Assembly: GCA_003543245.1 (NCBI GenBank)
Contig: DPJB01000020.1
Coordinates: 4,063-53,147 of the forward strand
Length of the DNA: 49,085 nt
Source: Moraxellaceae bacterium
GTDB lineage: Bacteria > Pseudomonadota > Gammaproteobacteria > Pseudomonadales > Moraxellaceae
Direction of reading: 5' to 3'
How positions within the stretch are numbered: the stretch's first letter is position 1; each line of letters begins with the position of its first letter. Positions 7,867-16,269 of the stretch are shown in pieces. The notes under the pieces were generated by a model. That model worked only from the letters and a program-made list of their open reading frames with translations. It ran no database searches and was not told the origin of the DNA. The position numbers and the translations under genes were made by a program.

Positions 7867-9171
7867 TTACTTGATAATGCGGTACTCGGCTGAACGGGCA
7901 TGCGCTTCCAGACTTTCGCCTCGCGCCAGCACGGAAGCCACCTTCCCCAGCACGGAGGCACCCGCCGCAGAGCAGCCGATCAGGCTGGTCCGCTTCTGGA
8001 AGTCGTAGACACCCAGTGGCGAGGAAAAACGTGCCGTGCCGGACGTTGGCAGTACATGATTCGGTCCCGCGCAATAATCACCCAGCGCTTCTGGCGTAAA
8101 CCGCCCCATGAAAATGGCACCGGCATGCCGGATGTGCGGCAACAGGGCTTCCGGATTTTCCACGGACAGCTCCAGATGCTCGGGAGCAATGCGGTTGATC
8201 AGAGACAGCGCCTCGTCCTGATCCTGCACCCTGATGAGAGCACCACGACTGGCCAGCGATATACGGGCAATATCCTGACGCGCCAGCGTCGGCAACAAGC
8301 GCTCGATACTGGCAGCGACGGCATCAAGGAATGCCTCGTCTTCGGACAACAGTATGGCCTGCGCCTGCTCGTCATGTTCGGCTTGCGAGAACAGGTCCAT
8401 CGCAATCCAGTCAGGGCTGGTCTTGCCGTCACAATACACAAGGATTTCCGAGGGGCCGGCAATCATGTCGATACCCACCTGCCCGAACACCATGCGCTTG
8501 GCAGTCGCCACATAGATATTGCCGGGACCGACAATCTTGTCGACACGCGGCACGGTAGCGGTACCGTAGGCCAACGCAGCCACGGCCTGCGCACCACCGA
8601 TGGTAAAAACACGATCAACGCCGGCCAGACAGGCTGCTGCAAACACAAGCTCGTTCACTTCGCCACGGGGCGTCGGCACCACCATGATGATTTCACGTAC
8701 ACCGGCCACTTTTGCCGGCATGGCATTCATCAGCACCGACGACGGATAGGAGGCCTTGCCTCCCGGTACATAGATACCGACACGGTCCAGCGGCGTGATT
8801 TTCTGGCCAAGCACTGTGCCGTCGGCCTCGGTGTATTGCCAGGAGTCCTGCTTCTGCTTTTCGTGATAGGCACGCACACGATCACGTGCTGTGGTCAATG
8901 CCTCACGCTGCTCCGCCGGCAAACCATCCAGCGCCTGCTGCAGGCGCTTCTGCGGAATTTCCAGATGCACCGCATCTGCCGCATTGAGGCCATCAAAACG
9001 ATTGGTGAACTCCAGCAGGGCGCGATCGCCCTCGCTGCGCACACGATTGACGATAGTCGTCACTGCATCCTGCACACCGGCATCACTCACCCCTTCCCAG
9101 GCGAGCAGGGACTCCAGGCGGCGCTCAAAACCGGCAGCCGAGGTATCAAGACGAGGAATGAGTTCGCTCAC
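7867..9171 (-). CDS. hisD: Histidinol dehydrogenase
   Basis: HisD carries out the last two steps of histidine synthesis, oxidising histidinol to histidine with two NAD+. The 434-residue sequence contains VGIYVPGGKA, the zinc-site segment DLFSQAEHD, the catalytic Glu-His pair in IAPEHLEL, and DYCAGPNHVLPTSGTARFSS. The start is a GTG at 9171, supported by GGAG six bases upstream. No in-frame ATG fits better. It follows hisG by 17 bases in the same operon. Confidence 0.96.
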   Translation of the reverse strand: MSELIPRLDTSAAGFERRLESLLAWEGVSDAGVQDAVTTIVNRVRSEGDRALLEFTNRFDGLNAADAVHLEIPQKRLQQALDGLPAEQREALTTARDRVRAYHEKQKQDSWQYTEADGTVLGQKITPLDRVGIYVPGGKASYPSSVLMNAMPAKVAGVREIIMVVPTPRGEVNELVFAAACLAGVDRVFTIGGAQAVAALAYGTATVPRVDKIVGPGNIYVATAKRMVFGQVGIDMIAGPSEILVYCDGKTSPDWIAMDLFSQAEHDEQAQAILLSEDEAFLDAVAASIERLLPTLARQDIARISLASRGALIRVQDQDEALSLINRIAPEHLELSVENPEALLPHIRHAGAIFMGRFTPEALGDYCAGPNHVLPTSGTARFSSPLGVYDFQKRTSLIGCSAAGASVLGKVASVLARGESLEAHARSAEYRIIK

Positions 9172-9188
9172 ATCAGACTCCGGTCAAC

Positions 9189-9836
9189 TCAGGCTGTGGC
9201 CTGCTCGCGACGGGCTACTGCCGCCTCCAGCTGGTCAATCACGGGCTGGATCAGCGCATGTTTCATTTTCATGGCTGCCTTGTTCACAATCAGGCGTGAA
9301 CTGACGTGTGCAATCAGTTCAGTCGGCTCCAGGCCGTTTTCCTTAAGGGTCTTGCCGGTATCAACGACATCGACAATACGGTCAGCCAGCCCCATCAGCG
9401 GTGCCAGCTCCATGGAACCATAGAGCTTGATCAACTCGACCTGCTCACCTTTCTCGGCATAGTAACGCTGCGTCACATTGACGAATTTTGTGGCAACACG
9501 CAGGCGACCATTCACTGCCGGTGCATTGACCGGACCGGCAACCATCAGGCGGCAGAGCGCAATGCGCAGATCAAGTGGCTCATACACACCGTTGGCGCCA
9601 TGCTCCATGAGCACATCCTTGCCGGCAACACCGATATCTGCAGCGCCATTTTCTACGTAGGTCGGCACATCGGTAGCGCGCACGATAACGATGCGTACTG
9701 CCGGGTGCGTAGTCGGAAAAATCAGCTTGCGGGACTTTTCCGGATCATCAAGCATGTCGATGCCAGCCTCGCGCAGCAGCGGCAAGGTGTCATTAAGAAT
9801 ACGGCCTTTTGACAGCGCAATAATGATTCCACTCAT
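9189..9836 (-). CDS. hisG: ATP phosphoribosyltransferase, short form
   Basis: HisG joins ATP and PRPP in the first committed step of histidine synthesis. At 215 residues it is the short form: it has the two periplasmic-binding-like catalytic lobes, including the PRPP site near DIVDTGKTLKENGL, but lacks the C-terminal regulatory domain. Short HisG normally needs the HisZ subunit for activity and feedback control; hisZ is not in this window, and in Pseudomonas it lies elsewhere. The ATG overlaps the murA stop codon (ATGA), implying coupled translation. Confidence 0.95.
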   Translation of the reverse strand: MSGIIIALSKGRILNDTLPLLREAGIDMLDDPEKSRKLIFPTTHPAVRIVIVRATDVPTYVENGAADIGVAGKDVLMEHGANGVYEPLDLRIALCRLMVAGPVNAPAVNGRLRVATKFVNVTQRYYAEKGEQVELIKLYGSMELAPLMGLADRIVDVVDTGKTLKENGLEPTELIAHVSSRLIVNKAAMKMKHALIQPVIDQLEAAVARREQATA

Positions 9837-11107
9837 GCTTCACCCCGGCCGGAGACCCGGCGGATTTTTGCGCCCAGTCCCTGCAGCTTTTCTTCAATGC
9901 GCTCATAGCCACGGTCGATGTGATAAATGCGGTCAACCAGCGTATCGCCTTCGGCAGCCAGCGCCGCAATCACCAATGACATCGACGCGCGCAAGTCAGT
10001 CGCCATCACCGGCGCCGCCTGCAATGTCTCCACACCCGTCACAATCGCCGTATGACCATCAACCGCAATCTTTGCACCAAGACGATTGAGTTCCGGCACA
10101 TGCATGAAGCGGTTTTCGAAGATGGTCTCGATAATCGATCCCGTCCCTTCCGCCATCACATTCACCGTCATGAACTGGGCCTGCATGTCTGTCGGGAAGC
10201 CTGGGTGCGGCGCCGTGCGGAAATTCACTGCCTTCGGACGGCGCCCCTCCATGTCAAGCTCGATCCAGTCCGGGCCGGTGGTGATTTTGGCGCCAGCTTC
10301 CTGGAACTTGAGCAGCACGGCATCCAGCAGGCCCGGTTCGGTATTCAGTGCCTTCACCCGCCCACCTGTCACTGCGGCGGCAGCCAGATAGGAGCCAGTT
10401 TCAATGCGGTCGGCAATGACACGATAGGTGCAGCCATTGAGCGACTCGACGCCCTGCACAGTAATAGTGTCTGTTCCGGCACCTTCAATTCTTGCACCCA
10501 TGGCGGTGAGCAGCCCGGCCAGGTTGACGATTTCCGGCTCACGCGCCGCGTTCTCGATGATGGTGGTGCCTTCCGCCAGCGTGGCAGCCATCAGCATGTT
10601 TTCGGTGCCGCCAACCGTGACCATGTCAAATACAAAGCGAACACCCTTGAGGCGGCCATTCACCTTGCCGTGCACGTAACCGTTCTCGACGTGAATATCG
10701 GCACCCAGGGCAATCAGCCCCTTCAGGTGCTGGTCCACCGGACGCGAACCGATGGCACAGCCGCCGGGCAATGAAACGGATGCCTCGCCGAAACGGGCGA
10801 GTAACGGACCCAGCACAAAAATGGAGGCGCGCATGGTACGCACCAACTCATACGGCGCCACGGCGGTATTCAGGGTATTGGCATTCACCTGTACCTGGCA
10901 CTGCTCGCCAATCTCGACGGTCACACCCATATGGGCCAGGATCTGGATGAGTGTAGTGATGTCCTTGAGCTGCGGCACATTGGTCAGTGTGACCGGTGTT
11001 TCGGCCAGCAATGTGGCGGCCAGCAAGGGCAGCGCAGCATTCTTGGCGCCGGAAATCTTCACCTCGCCATCAAGGCGAACACCACCGGTTATCAGCAACT
11101 TGTCCAT
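9833..11107 (-). CDS. murA: UDP-N-acetylglucosamine 1-carboxyvinyltransferase
   Basis: MurA transfers enolpyruvate from PEP to UDP-GlcNAc, the first committed step of peptidoglycan synthesis and the target of fosfomycin. The 424-residue sequence begins MDKLLITGGVRLDGEVKISG and includes the active-site cysteine in SLPGGCAIGSRPVD; a Cys here, rather than Asp, predicts fosfomycin sensitivity (inference). A TTG at 11131 opens the frame earlier, but the ATG at 11107 fits the family and has GAGAG upstream. It heads murA-hisG-hisD-hisC, an order shared with Pseudomonas and Acinetobacter, and is separated from ibaG by tandem terminator hairpins. Confidence 0.96.
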   Translation of the reverse strand: MDKLLITGGVRLDGEVKISGAKNAALPLLAATLLAETPVTLTNVPQLKDITTLIQILAHMGVTVEIGEQCQVQVNANTLNTAVAPYELVRTMRASIFVLGPLLARFGEASVSLPGGCAIGSRPVDQHLKGLIALGADIHVENGYVHGKVNGRLKGVRFVFDMVTVGGTENMLMAATLAEGTTIIENAAREPEIVNLAGLLTAMGARIEGAGTDTITVQGVESLNGCTYRVIADRIETGSYLAAAAVTGGRVKALNTEPGLLDAVLLKFQEAGAKITTGPDWIELDMEGRRPKAVNFRTAPHPGFPTDMQAQFMTVNVMAEGTGSIIETIFENRFMHVPELNRLGAKIAVDGHTAIVTGVETLQAAPVMATDLRASMSLVIAALAAEGDTLVDRIYHIDRGYERIEEKLQGLGAKIRRVSGRGEA

Positions 11108-11140
11108 CAGGGCTCTCAATAAATGCGTCAAAAAACACGT

Positions 11141-11163
11141 TAAAAAACCGTTTCCCAGAAACG
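11141..11163 (-). terminator. Intrinsic terminator downstream of the mla-ibaG operon (second hairpin)
   Basis: On the minus strand CGTTTC and GAAACG form a 6-bp stem around TGG, followed by G and TTTTTT. It lies between ibaG and murA and is one of two tandem hairpins. Confidence 0.7.
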
Positions 11164-11187
11164 AAAAGGTCCGACATCAAGTCGGAC
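11164..11187 (-). terminator. Terminator-like hairpin downstream of ibaG (first hairpin)
   Basis: GTCCGAC and GTCGGAC form a perfect 7-bp stem around TTGAT on the minus strand, followed by CTTTT. Its short U-tract is weaker than that of the second hairpin directly downstream. Together they probably end the six-gene mla transcript. Confidence 0.55.
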
Positions 11188-11241
11188 ACGAAGTCACACA
11201 GGTTTTGCCAGACGCAGACCCAGTCCACATCCGCTGATGCA

Positions 11242-11490
11242 TCAGGAAAACAGCTTGATCTTCCGCCACTCTTCCCGGGTCAGGGTGCGCATGCTTACCG
11301 CGTGAATTTCACCGGTTGCAATGTGCGGATTCAACGGACCATAAACCAGTTGCTGCTTGGCGACCGGACGCATCCCCTCGAAACGATCCGTCACCACGGT
11401 GACTGTGTACTTGCTGCCCTCACCTTCCACGTGAATTTCCGCATCCGGAATACCCGCTTCAAGCAGTGCCTTGATCTCATCGGCCGTCAT
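11242..11490 (-). CDS. ibaG: BolA-family protein IbaG
   Basis: An 82-residue BolA/IbaG protein. These proteins bind monothiol glutaredoxins and share a [2Fe-2S] cluster; IbaG affects envelope and acid-stress traits. The BolA core is present, with the invariant C-terminal histidine in the GEIHAVSMRTLT segment and the FEGMRPVAKQQLVYG helix-strand region. It is the last gene of mlaFEDCB-ibaG, the same position as in E. coli (yrbA) and Pseudomonas. Confidence 0.93.
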   Translation of the reverse strand: MTADEIKALLEAGIPDAEIHVEGEGSKYTVTVVTDRFEGMRPVAKQQLVYGPLNPHIATGEIHAVSMRTLTREEWRKIKLFS

Positions 11491-11515
11491 GCTTCACTCT
11501 CGAAAAACAAAAAAA

Positions 11516-11812
11516 TCATACCTCAGGCAAGGCCTCGGCCAGCCCGCTGACCCGGGCGATCGCCCGGCAACGCTCAGGCACGTTCGTCAGCTGCAACTGA
11601 TACCCCCGGGCGGCCGCCGTTCGCGCCCAGCGCAACAATACTGCAACCGTCAGGCTGCTGGCCGAGGTCAGGCCTGTCAGGTCAACGACAACTGCTGTAG
11701 CAGCCTGTTCCAGCACGGCAATGCCATCGGCACACACGGCATCGGCATTGTCATAGGTAATCGCTCCGCTCAACCTGAGGCAGTTGCCGTCACTAGCCAG
11801 CATGTCACTCAT
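11516..11812 (-). CDS. mlaB: Mla transporter STAS-domain subunit MlaB
   Basis: MlaB is a small cytoplasmic STAS-domain protein that binds the MlaF ATPase and stabilises the MlaFEDB complex. The 98-residue protein has the STAS layout, with the conserved loop VDLTGLTSASSLTVAVLL in place of the DSAGL-type motif. Its ATG overlaps the mlaC stop (ATGA); a second ATG three codons in is also possible. STAS sequences diverge strongly, so the call depends partly on its place between mlaC and ibaG. Confidence 0.87.
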   Translation of the reverse strand: MSDMLASDGNCLRLSGAITYDNADAVCADGIAVLEQAATAVVVDLTGLTSASSLTVAVLLRWARTAAARGYQLQLTNVPERCRAIARVSGLAEALPEV

Positions 11813-12468
11813 TGCTTTGCCGTCTTGTTGGGCTTGCCGGCATCTGCCGAGGAGCCATCCATCGCCTTGGTATCCGGCGTCCAGCCGGCAATCGCCTTGT
11901 CCAGACTACCGCGATTTGCCTCGACTGCCGAGCCGAACTGGTTGCGGAAGGTCAGCCCAAGATTGATGCCGTTGAGGATCAGGTTGCGCACCTTCCACTC
12001 ACCGGCCTTGTCCACCTGCATCTGGAACGTCACCGGATAAATCTGCCCGCTACTGGCATGCACATCCACATTGACCTGGGCTTTCTGCGGATCCGGGCCA
12101 GCCTTGTAGGGCTTGAAGACAATCTTCTGGTCTTCATAGGACGTCAGTCCCTTGGCGTAGGTGCGCACCAGCGATTGCTTGAAGACGCGGGCAAACTCTT
12201 TCTGCTGGGCCGGTGTGGCCTGCCGGAAATACTGGCCCATGACGCTGCGGGCGATACCATCGACATCCACATACGGCGTGATGCTCTCGTCGACCAGACG
12301 ATTCAGCGCCTCAGGGTCTTTCTTGAGAACCTCCTTTTCCTTGGTAATACGGGCCAGCAGGGCATTTGTCGCATCCTGCACCACGACCTGCGGATTACCT
12401 GCAGCCGTTGCCATCATCGGCAGGGCCAGCAGGAGGATTGCAGTCAGTCGTTGCCAAGCACTCATCAT
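11809..12468 (-). CDS. mlaC: Periplasmic phospholipid-binding protein MlaC
   Basis: MlaC shuttles phospholipid between the outer-membrane MlaA complex and the inner-membrane MlaFEDB complex. The 219-residue precursor has a signal peptide ending near ATAAG (about residue 23), then the MlaC fold with VDVDGIARSVMG, FKQSLVRTYAKGL and WKVRNLILNGINLGLTFRNQF. A polar C-terminal tail of about 20 residues follows. Two adjacent ATGs (12468 and 12465) both sit behind a CTGGAGAA ribosome site. Confidence 0.94.
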   Translation of the reverse strand: MMSAWQRLTAILLLALPMMATAAGNPQVVVQDATNALLARITKEKEVLKKDPEALNRLVDESITPYVDVDGIARSVMGQYFRQATPAQQKEFARVFKQSLVRTYAKGLTSYEDQKIVFKPYKAGPDPQKAQVNVDVHASSGQIYPVTFQMQVDKAGEWKVRNLILNGINLGLTFRNQFGSAVEANRGSLDKAIAGWTPDTKAMDGSSADAGKPNKTAKQ

Positions 12469-12494
12469 ATTCTCCAGGTTGCTCTCATCGTGCC

Positions 12495-12998
12495 TCAGAA
12501 GCTGTCATCAGCCGCCGCCGGGGCCGAAGCCGGAGCAGCAGGCTCACTGGCCTTGCTGGACAGGAACTTGCCAATCAGATCTTCAAGCACAAGGGAGGAC
12601 TGCGTCTGTTCGATTTCGTCACCGTTCTTGAGATATGTGTCATCGGCACCCGGCACGATGCCGATGTACTTTTCACCAATCATGCCGGCTGTCAGGATGG
12701 ATGCCACTGCATCGGTATCAATGCTCTTGACCTCGTTGACAATATCCATGGTGACCTTGGCCTGCAGTGTCTTGGGATCGAGCTCGATCCTGCTGACGCG
12801 CCCGATCACCACCCCGGCCAGTGTGACCTTGGCCCGCACCCCGAGCCCCCCGGCATTCTGAAAGCGGGCTGTCAGCTGGTAGCTGGGCTTGCCGGCCTCT
12901 TCGGTCAGGCCGCTGACACGGATGGCGAGGAAGAACAGCGCGGCAAAACCGGCCACCAGGAACAGGCCGACCGCCATCTCGATAGTACGTGTACGCAT
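12495..12998 (-). CDS. mlaD: Phospholipid-binding MCE-domain protein MlaD
   Basis: MlaD forms a hexameric MCE ring on the periplasmic face of the MlaFEDB transporter. An N-terminal transmembrane helix (about 7-27) is followed by one MCE domain (about 38-118), with GLGVRAKVTLAGVVIGRVSRI and a central pore-loop stretch around SILTAGMIGEKYIGI. The 167-residue protein ends in an Ala/Pro-rich tail. Its ATG overlaps the mlaE stop by one base (TGATG), indicating coupled translation. Confidence 0.95.
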   Translation of the reverse strand: MRTRTIEMAVGLFLVAGFAALFFLAIRVSGLTEEAGKPSYQLTARFQNAGGLGVRAKVTLAGVVIGRVSRIELDPKTLQAKVTMDIVNEVKSIDTDAVASILTAGMIGEKYIGIVPGADDTYLKNGDEIEQTQSSLVLEDLIGKFLSSKASEPAAPASAPAAADDSF

Positions 12999-13777
12999 CA
13001 GAATCCTCCGAACATGACAGCGGTGAGCATGAAATCCAGGCCCAGCACCGCCAGCGAGCCATACACCACGGTGCGCGTGGTGGCGCGGGAAATTCCTTCA
13101 CTGGTGGGTTCGCAGTCGTAGCCCTGGAATACTGCAATCCAGGTCACGGCCCCGCCGAACACCACACTCTTGATGATGCCGTTGACAACATCATCGTAAA
13201 ACTCCACGGAGTTCTGCATATTCGACCAGTAGGAGCCTTCATAGATCCCAAGCCACTCCACGCCCACGAGCAGGCCGCCCAGGATACCGACGGCTGAAAA
13301 GATCAAGGCCAGCACCGGCATGGAGTAAAAACCGGCCCAGAAACGTGGCGCGACAATGCGGCGCAAGGGGTCAACCCCGATCATTTCCATGCTGGAGAGC
13401 TGTTCGGTTGCTTTCATCAGGCCGATTTCAGCGGTAAGCGCCGAACCGGCACGACCGGCAAACAACAACGCCGTCACCACCGGCCCCAGCTCACGCACCA
13501 GCGTCAGCGCAACCATGGTGCCCAGTGCCTGCTCACTGCCGTAATCGATGAGGATGTTATAGCCCTGCAGGCCCAGAACCATGCCGATAAAGAGGCCGGA
13601 CACCATGATGATGATCAGCGAGAGCACACCCACGGCATAGAGCTGTTTGACCAGCAAGGGGAAACCGGTCCGTAGATTGGGCACGGCGACCAGGGCCTGA
13701 TACAGGAAAACACCTGCAGCTCCTATCTTTTGCACAACCTCAAGGGCCGTCGCCCCCAGACGCTGGATCTGCTGCAT
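12998..13777 (-). CDS. mlaE: Mla transporter permease MlaE
   Basis: MlaE is the integral-membrane permease of the Mla ABC transporter, forming a dimer under the MlaD ring. The 259-residue sequence has several hydrophobic segments and the family motif region LVRELGPVVTALLFAGRAGSALTAE is present in full (split here: LVRELGPVVTALLF and AGRAGSALTAEIG), followed by EMIGVDPLRRIVAPR. Start and stop overlap the neighbouring genes by single bases (TGATG). Confidence 0.95.
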   Translation of the reverse strand: MQQIQRLGATALEVVQKIGAAGVFLYQALVAVPNLRTGFPLLVKQLYAVGVLSLIIIMVSGLFIGMVLGLQGYNILIDYGSEQALGTMVALTLVRELGPVVTALLFAGRAGSALTAEIGLMKATEQLSSMEMIGVDPLRRIVAPRFWAGFYSMPVLALIFSAVGILGGLLVGVEWLGIYEGSYWSNMQNSVEFYDDVVNGIIKSVVFGGAVTWIAVFQGYDCEPTSEGISRATTRTVVYGSLAVLGLDFMLTAVMFGGF

Positions 13778-14607
13778 CAGGAACGGTCTCCTTGCGGACG
13801 CAACGCCGCCAGCTCTTCGGCAAAACCGGGCGCAGGATAGCGGAAACGCACCGGGCCATCCGGTTGCCCGTGCAGGAACTGCTGCAGGAACTCCGAGTCC
13901 GATGCCTGCAATTCAGCTGGCGTGCCCTGGCCAATCACCTTGCCACCCGCCAGCACGTAGATGTAGTCGGCAATTGACAGGGTTTCGTGGATATCGTGGG
14001 AAACAATTATGGAGGTCAGCCCCAGCGCCTCGCGCAGGGTACGGATGAGCGTAACCAGCACCCCCATCACGATCGGGTCCTGCCCCGCAAAGGGCTCGTC
14101 ATACATGATGAGTTCGGGATCAAGGGCAATGGCGCGCGCCAGTGCTGCACGGCGGTTCATGCCGCCCGAGAGCTCAGCCGGCATGAGGTCTTCTGCACCA
14201 CGCAGCCCGACCGACTCCAGCTTCATCAGCACCAGCTCGCGCATCAGGGGCTCGGAAAGACGGGTATGGGCACGCAGCGGGAAAGCCACATTTTCGTAGA
14301 CGGACAGGTCGGTAAAGAGGGCGCCCGACTGGAACAGCATGCCCATGGAGGCTCGTGCACGGAACAATTGCTCTCGGCTCATGTCCGGGACATTGCGGCC
14401 ATTCACATGCACTTCGCCCTGATCGGGACGCAACTGGCCACCAATGAATCGCAGCAAGGTGGTCTTGCCGCAGCCTGAGGGACCCATGATGGCCGTCACC
14501 TTGCCGCGGGCAACATTGATGTCGACGCCATCAAAGATGCGCCGGTCACCACGGGAAAAGACCAGGTTGCGAATTTCAACCAGATTGTCGGGGGCGGCGT
14601 CCGTCAT
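13777..14607 (-). CDS. mlaF: Mla transporter ATPase MlaF
   Basis: MlaF is the cytoplasmic ATPase driving phospholipid movement by the Mla complex. It has Walker A GPSGCGKTT, the Q-loop in GMLFQSGALF, ABC signature ELSGGMNRR, Walker B LIMYDEPFAG and the H-loop in IIVSHDIHE. A C-terminal extension of about 30 residues past the ATPase core resembles the MlaF tail that locks the dimer. The frame opens at a TTG (14628), but the ATG at 14607 leaves room for a leader after the promoter -10 at 14638-14643. It is the first gene of mlaFEDCB-ibaG and is divergent from kdsD. Confidence 0.94.
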   Translation of the reverse strand: MTDAAPDNLVEIRNLVFSRGDRRIFDGVDINVARGKVTAIMGPSGCGKTTLLRFIGGQLRPDQGEVHVNGRNVPDMSREQLFRARASMGMLFQSGALFTDLSVYENVAFPLRAHTRLSEPLMRELVLMKLESVGLRGAEDLMPAELSGGMNRRAALARAIALDPELIMYDEPFAGQDPIVMGVLVTLIRTLREALGLTSIIVSHDIHETLSIADYIYVLAGGKVIGQGTPAELQASDSEFLQQFLHGQPDGPVRFRYPAPGFAEELAALRPQGDRS

Positions 14608-14637
14608 GAGGGCGTCAGTCCGTATCAAAGTGGGCGC

Positions 14638-14643
14638 ACTATA
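14638..14643 (-). promoter_or_regulatory. Candidate -10 element for the mla operon
   Basis: TATAGT on the minus strand lies about 30 bases before the mlaF ATG in the divergent mlaF/kdsD region. No convincing -35 is visible, so this rests on the -10 match and position. Confidence 0.35.
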
Positions 14644-14762
14644 TCACTGTTGGGCTCGCCTGATGAGTTGCGACTCGGTAACCCGCGCTCACACTCCGGC
14701 TGTAGCGCCGGCAGGGCTGAGTGGGGGATAATCCCATGCTTGACCAAGGAGCATTTCCCGAC

Positions 14763-15734
14763 ATGGCCGATTTCGACTTTATCCGCGCCGGCCAGCGTGT
14801 GATCAATGTCGAGCAGACTGCGCTCGACAACCTGTTGCCACATATTGATGCCCGCTTCCAGAACGCCTGTGACATCCTGCTCGCCTGCAAGGGCCGTGTC
14901 GTAGTCAGTGGCATGGGCAAGTCCGGCCATATTGGCAACAAGATTGCCGCCACCCTGGCCTCGACCGGTACCCCGGCCTTTTTTGTGCACCCGGGCGAAG
15001 CCAGCCACGGCGACCTGGGCATGATCACGCCACAGGATGTGGTCATTGCCATCTCAAACTCCGGGGAAACCAACGAAATCCTGGCGATAGTGCCGTTGAT
15101 CAAGCGCATGCATGCCAAGCTGATCAGCATTACCAACAACAGTCATTCCACGCTGTCGAACGCTGCCGATGTCAGTCTGGAAATCGGCAAGTCGCCGGAG
15201 GCCTGCCCCCTGGGACTGGCCCCCACCTCCTCCACCACAGCCACACTGGTTCTGGGTGACGCGCTGGCAGTGGCCCTGCTGGAAGCCCGCGGCTTTACCG
15301 CCGAGGACTTTGCCCTGTCGCACCCGGGCGGCTCGCTGGGTCGCAAACTGCTGTTGCGTGTACAGGATGTCATGCACAAGGACGAGCAGGTGCCGGTGGT
15401 AAGCGAGGACACCCTGATTGTTGATGCCCTGATGGAAATCACCAAGAAAGGTCTCGGCATGACGGCTGTGAAAAAAGCGGACGGCTCACTGGCCGGGCTC
15501 TATACTGACGGCGACCTTCGCCGCAATCTTGATCGCAGGATCGACATACACCAGACCGCCATTCGTGACGTCATGAGTACCGGCTGCACCACCGTAACCG
15601 CCAACCTGCTGGCCGCCGAAGCCCTGGCCGTTATGCAGGAAAAACAGATCAATGGCGTCATTGTGGTTGATGCCGGACAACGCCCGGTCGGTGCACTGAA
15701 CATGCATGACCTGTTGCGCGCAGGGGTGATGTAA
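14763..15734 (+). CDS. kdsD: D-arabinose 5-phosphate isomerase
   Basis: KdsD interconverts ribulose 5-phosphate and arabinose 5-phosphate, the first step to KDO in lipopolysaccharide. The 323-residue protein has an N-terminal SIS isomerase domain (VVVSGMGKSGHIGNKIAATL, EASHGDLG, ISNSGETNE) and two C-terminal CBS domains. Earlier starts exist (GTG 14721, ATG 14736), but only the ATG at 14763 has a good Shine-Dalgarno sequence (AAGGAG at 14746-14751) and gives the usual length. kdsC follows two bases after the stop. Confidence 0.94.
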   Translation: MADFDFIRAGQRVINVEQTALDNLLPHIDARFQNACDILLACKGRVVVSGMGKSGHIGNKIAATLASTGTPAFFVHPGEASHGDLGMITPQDVVIAISNSGETNEILAIVPLIKRMHAKLISITNNSHSTLSNAADVSLEIGKSPEACPLGLAPTSSTTATLVLGDALAVALLEARGFTAEDFALSHPGGSLGRKLLLRVQDVMHKDEQVPVVSEDTLIVDALMEITKKGLGMTAVKKADGSLAGLYTDGDLRRNLDRRIDIHQTAIRDVMSTGCTTVTANLLAAEALAVMQEKQINGVIVVDAGQRPVGALNMHDLLRAGVM

Positions 15735-15736
15735 TC

Positions 15737-16264
15737 ATGGATACCGTAATGCAGAAGGCGGCAAAGATACGCCTGCTGGCACTGGATGTGGATGGCGTCC
15801 TCACCGATGGGCGTCTTTACTTCGCTGAAGATGGCCAGGAACTGAAAACCTTCGACACCCAGGACGGGCACGGCATCAAGATACTGCAGCAGTCTGGCGT
15901 CATCTGCGCCATCATCACCGGCCGTAACACGAAGCTGGTCGAGCGCCGCACCAAAAACCTCGGCATCACCCACCTGCTGCAAGGCCGTGAAGACAAGCTG
16001 GTGGCACTGCGGGAACTATCGGCAGAGCTCGGCATTGCGCTGGACAACATGGCATATGTGGGTGATGACTGGCCCGACTTGCCCGCCATCCGCGCCGCCG
16101 GACTGGGCGTGGCTGTGGCCAATGCCCACAACGAACTGCACACACACGCCGACTACGTAACCCGTCTGGAGGGCGGCCGTGGTGCCGTCCGTGAAGTGTG
16201 CGACCTGCTGCTCAAGGCACAACACAAATATGACGCGGCGCTGGCGCCGTATCTGGAGCACTGA
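15737..16264 (+). CDS. kdsC: 3-deoxy-D-manno-octulosonate 8-phosphate phosphatase
   Basis: KdsC removes phosphate from KDO 8-phosphate to yield KDO. It is a HAD-superfamily phosphatase lacking a cap domain; members are tetramers of about 180 residues, and this one has 175. Catalytic Asp17 and Asp19 are in LALDVDGVLTDG, motif II lies in ITGRNTKLV and the acidic motif in VGDDWPDLP. A second ATG at 15749 is a possible alternative start. It is tightly linked to kdsD and lptC. Confidence 0.95.
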   Translation: MDTVMQKAAKIRLLALDVDGVLTDGRLYFAEDGQELKTFDTQDGHGIKILQQSGVICAIITGRNTKLVERRTKNLGITHLLQGREDKLVALRELSAELGIALDNMAYVGDDWPDLPAIRAAGLGVAVANAHNELHTHADYVTRLEGGRGAVREVCDLLLKAQHKYDAALAPYLEH

Positions 16265-16269
16265 CCCGA

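Noticed and set aside
9189..9836. Short HisG as a truncated gene
   Set aside because: At 215 residues it has a complete catalytic core and matches the short HisG used with HisZ in Pseudomonas and relatives, so it is normal and not broken.
14721..14762. Longer N-terminus for KdsD (GTG or ATG upstream)
   Set aside because: Neither upstream start has a ribosome site, while AAGGAG lies correctly before the ATG at 14763, which also gives the usual family length.
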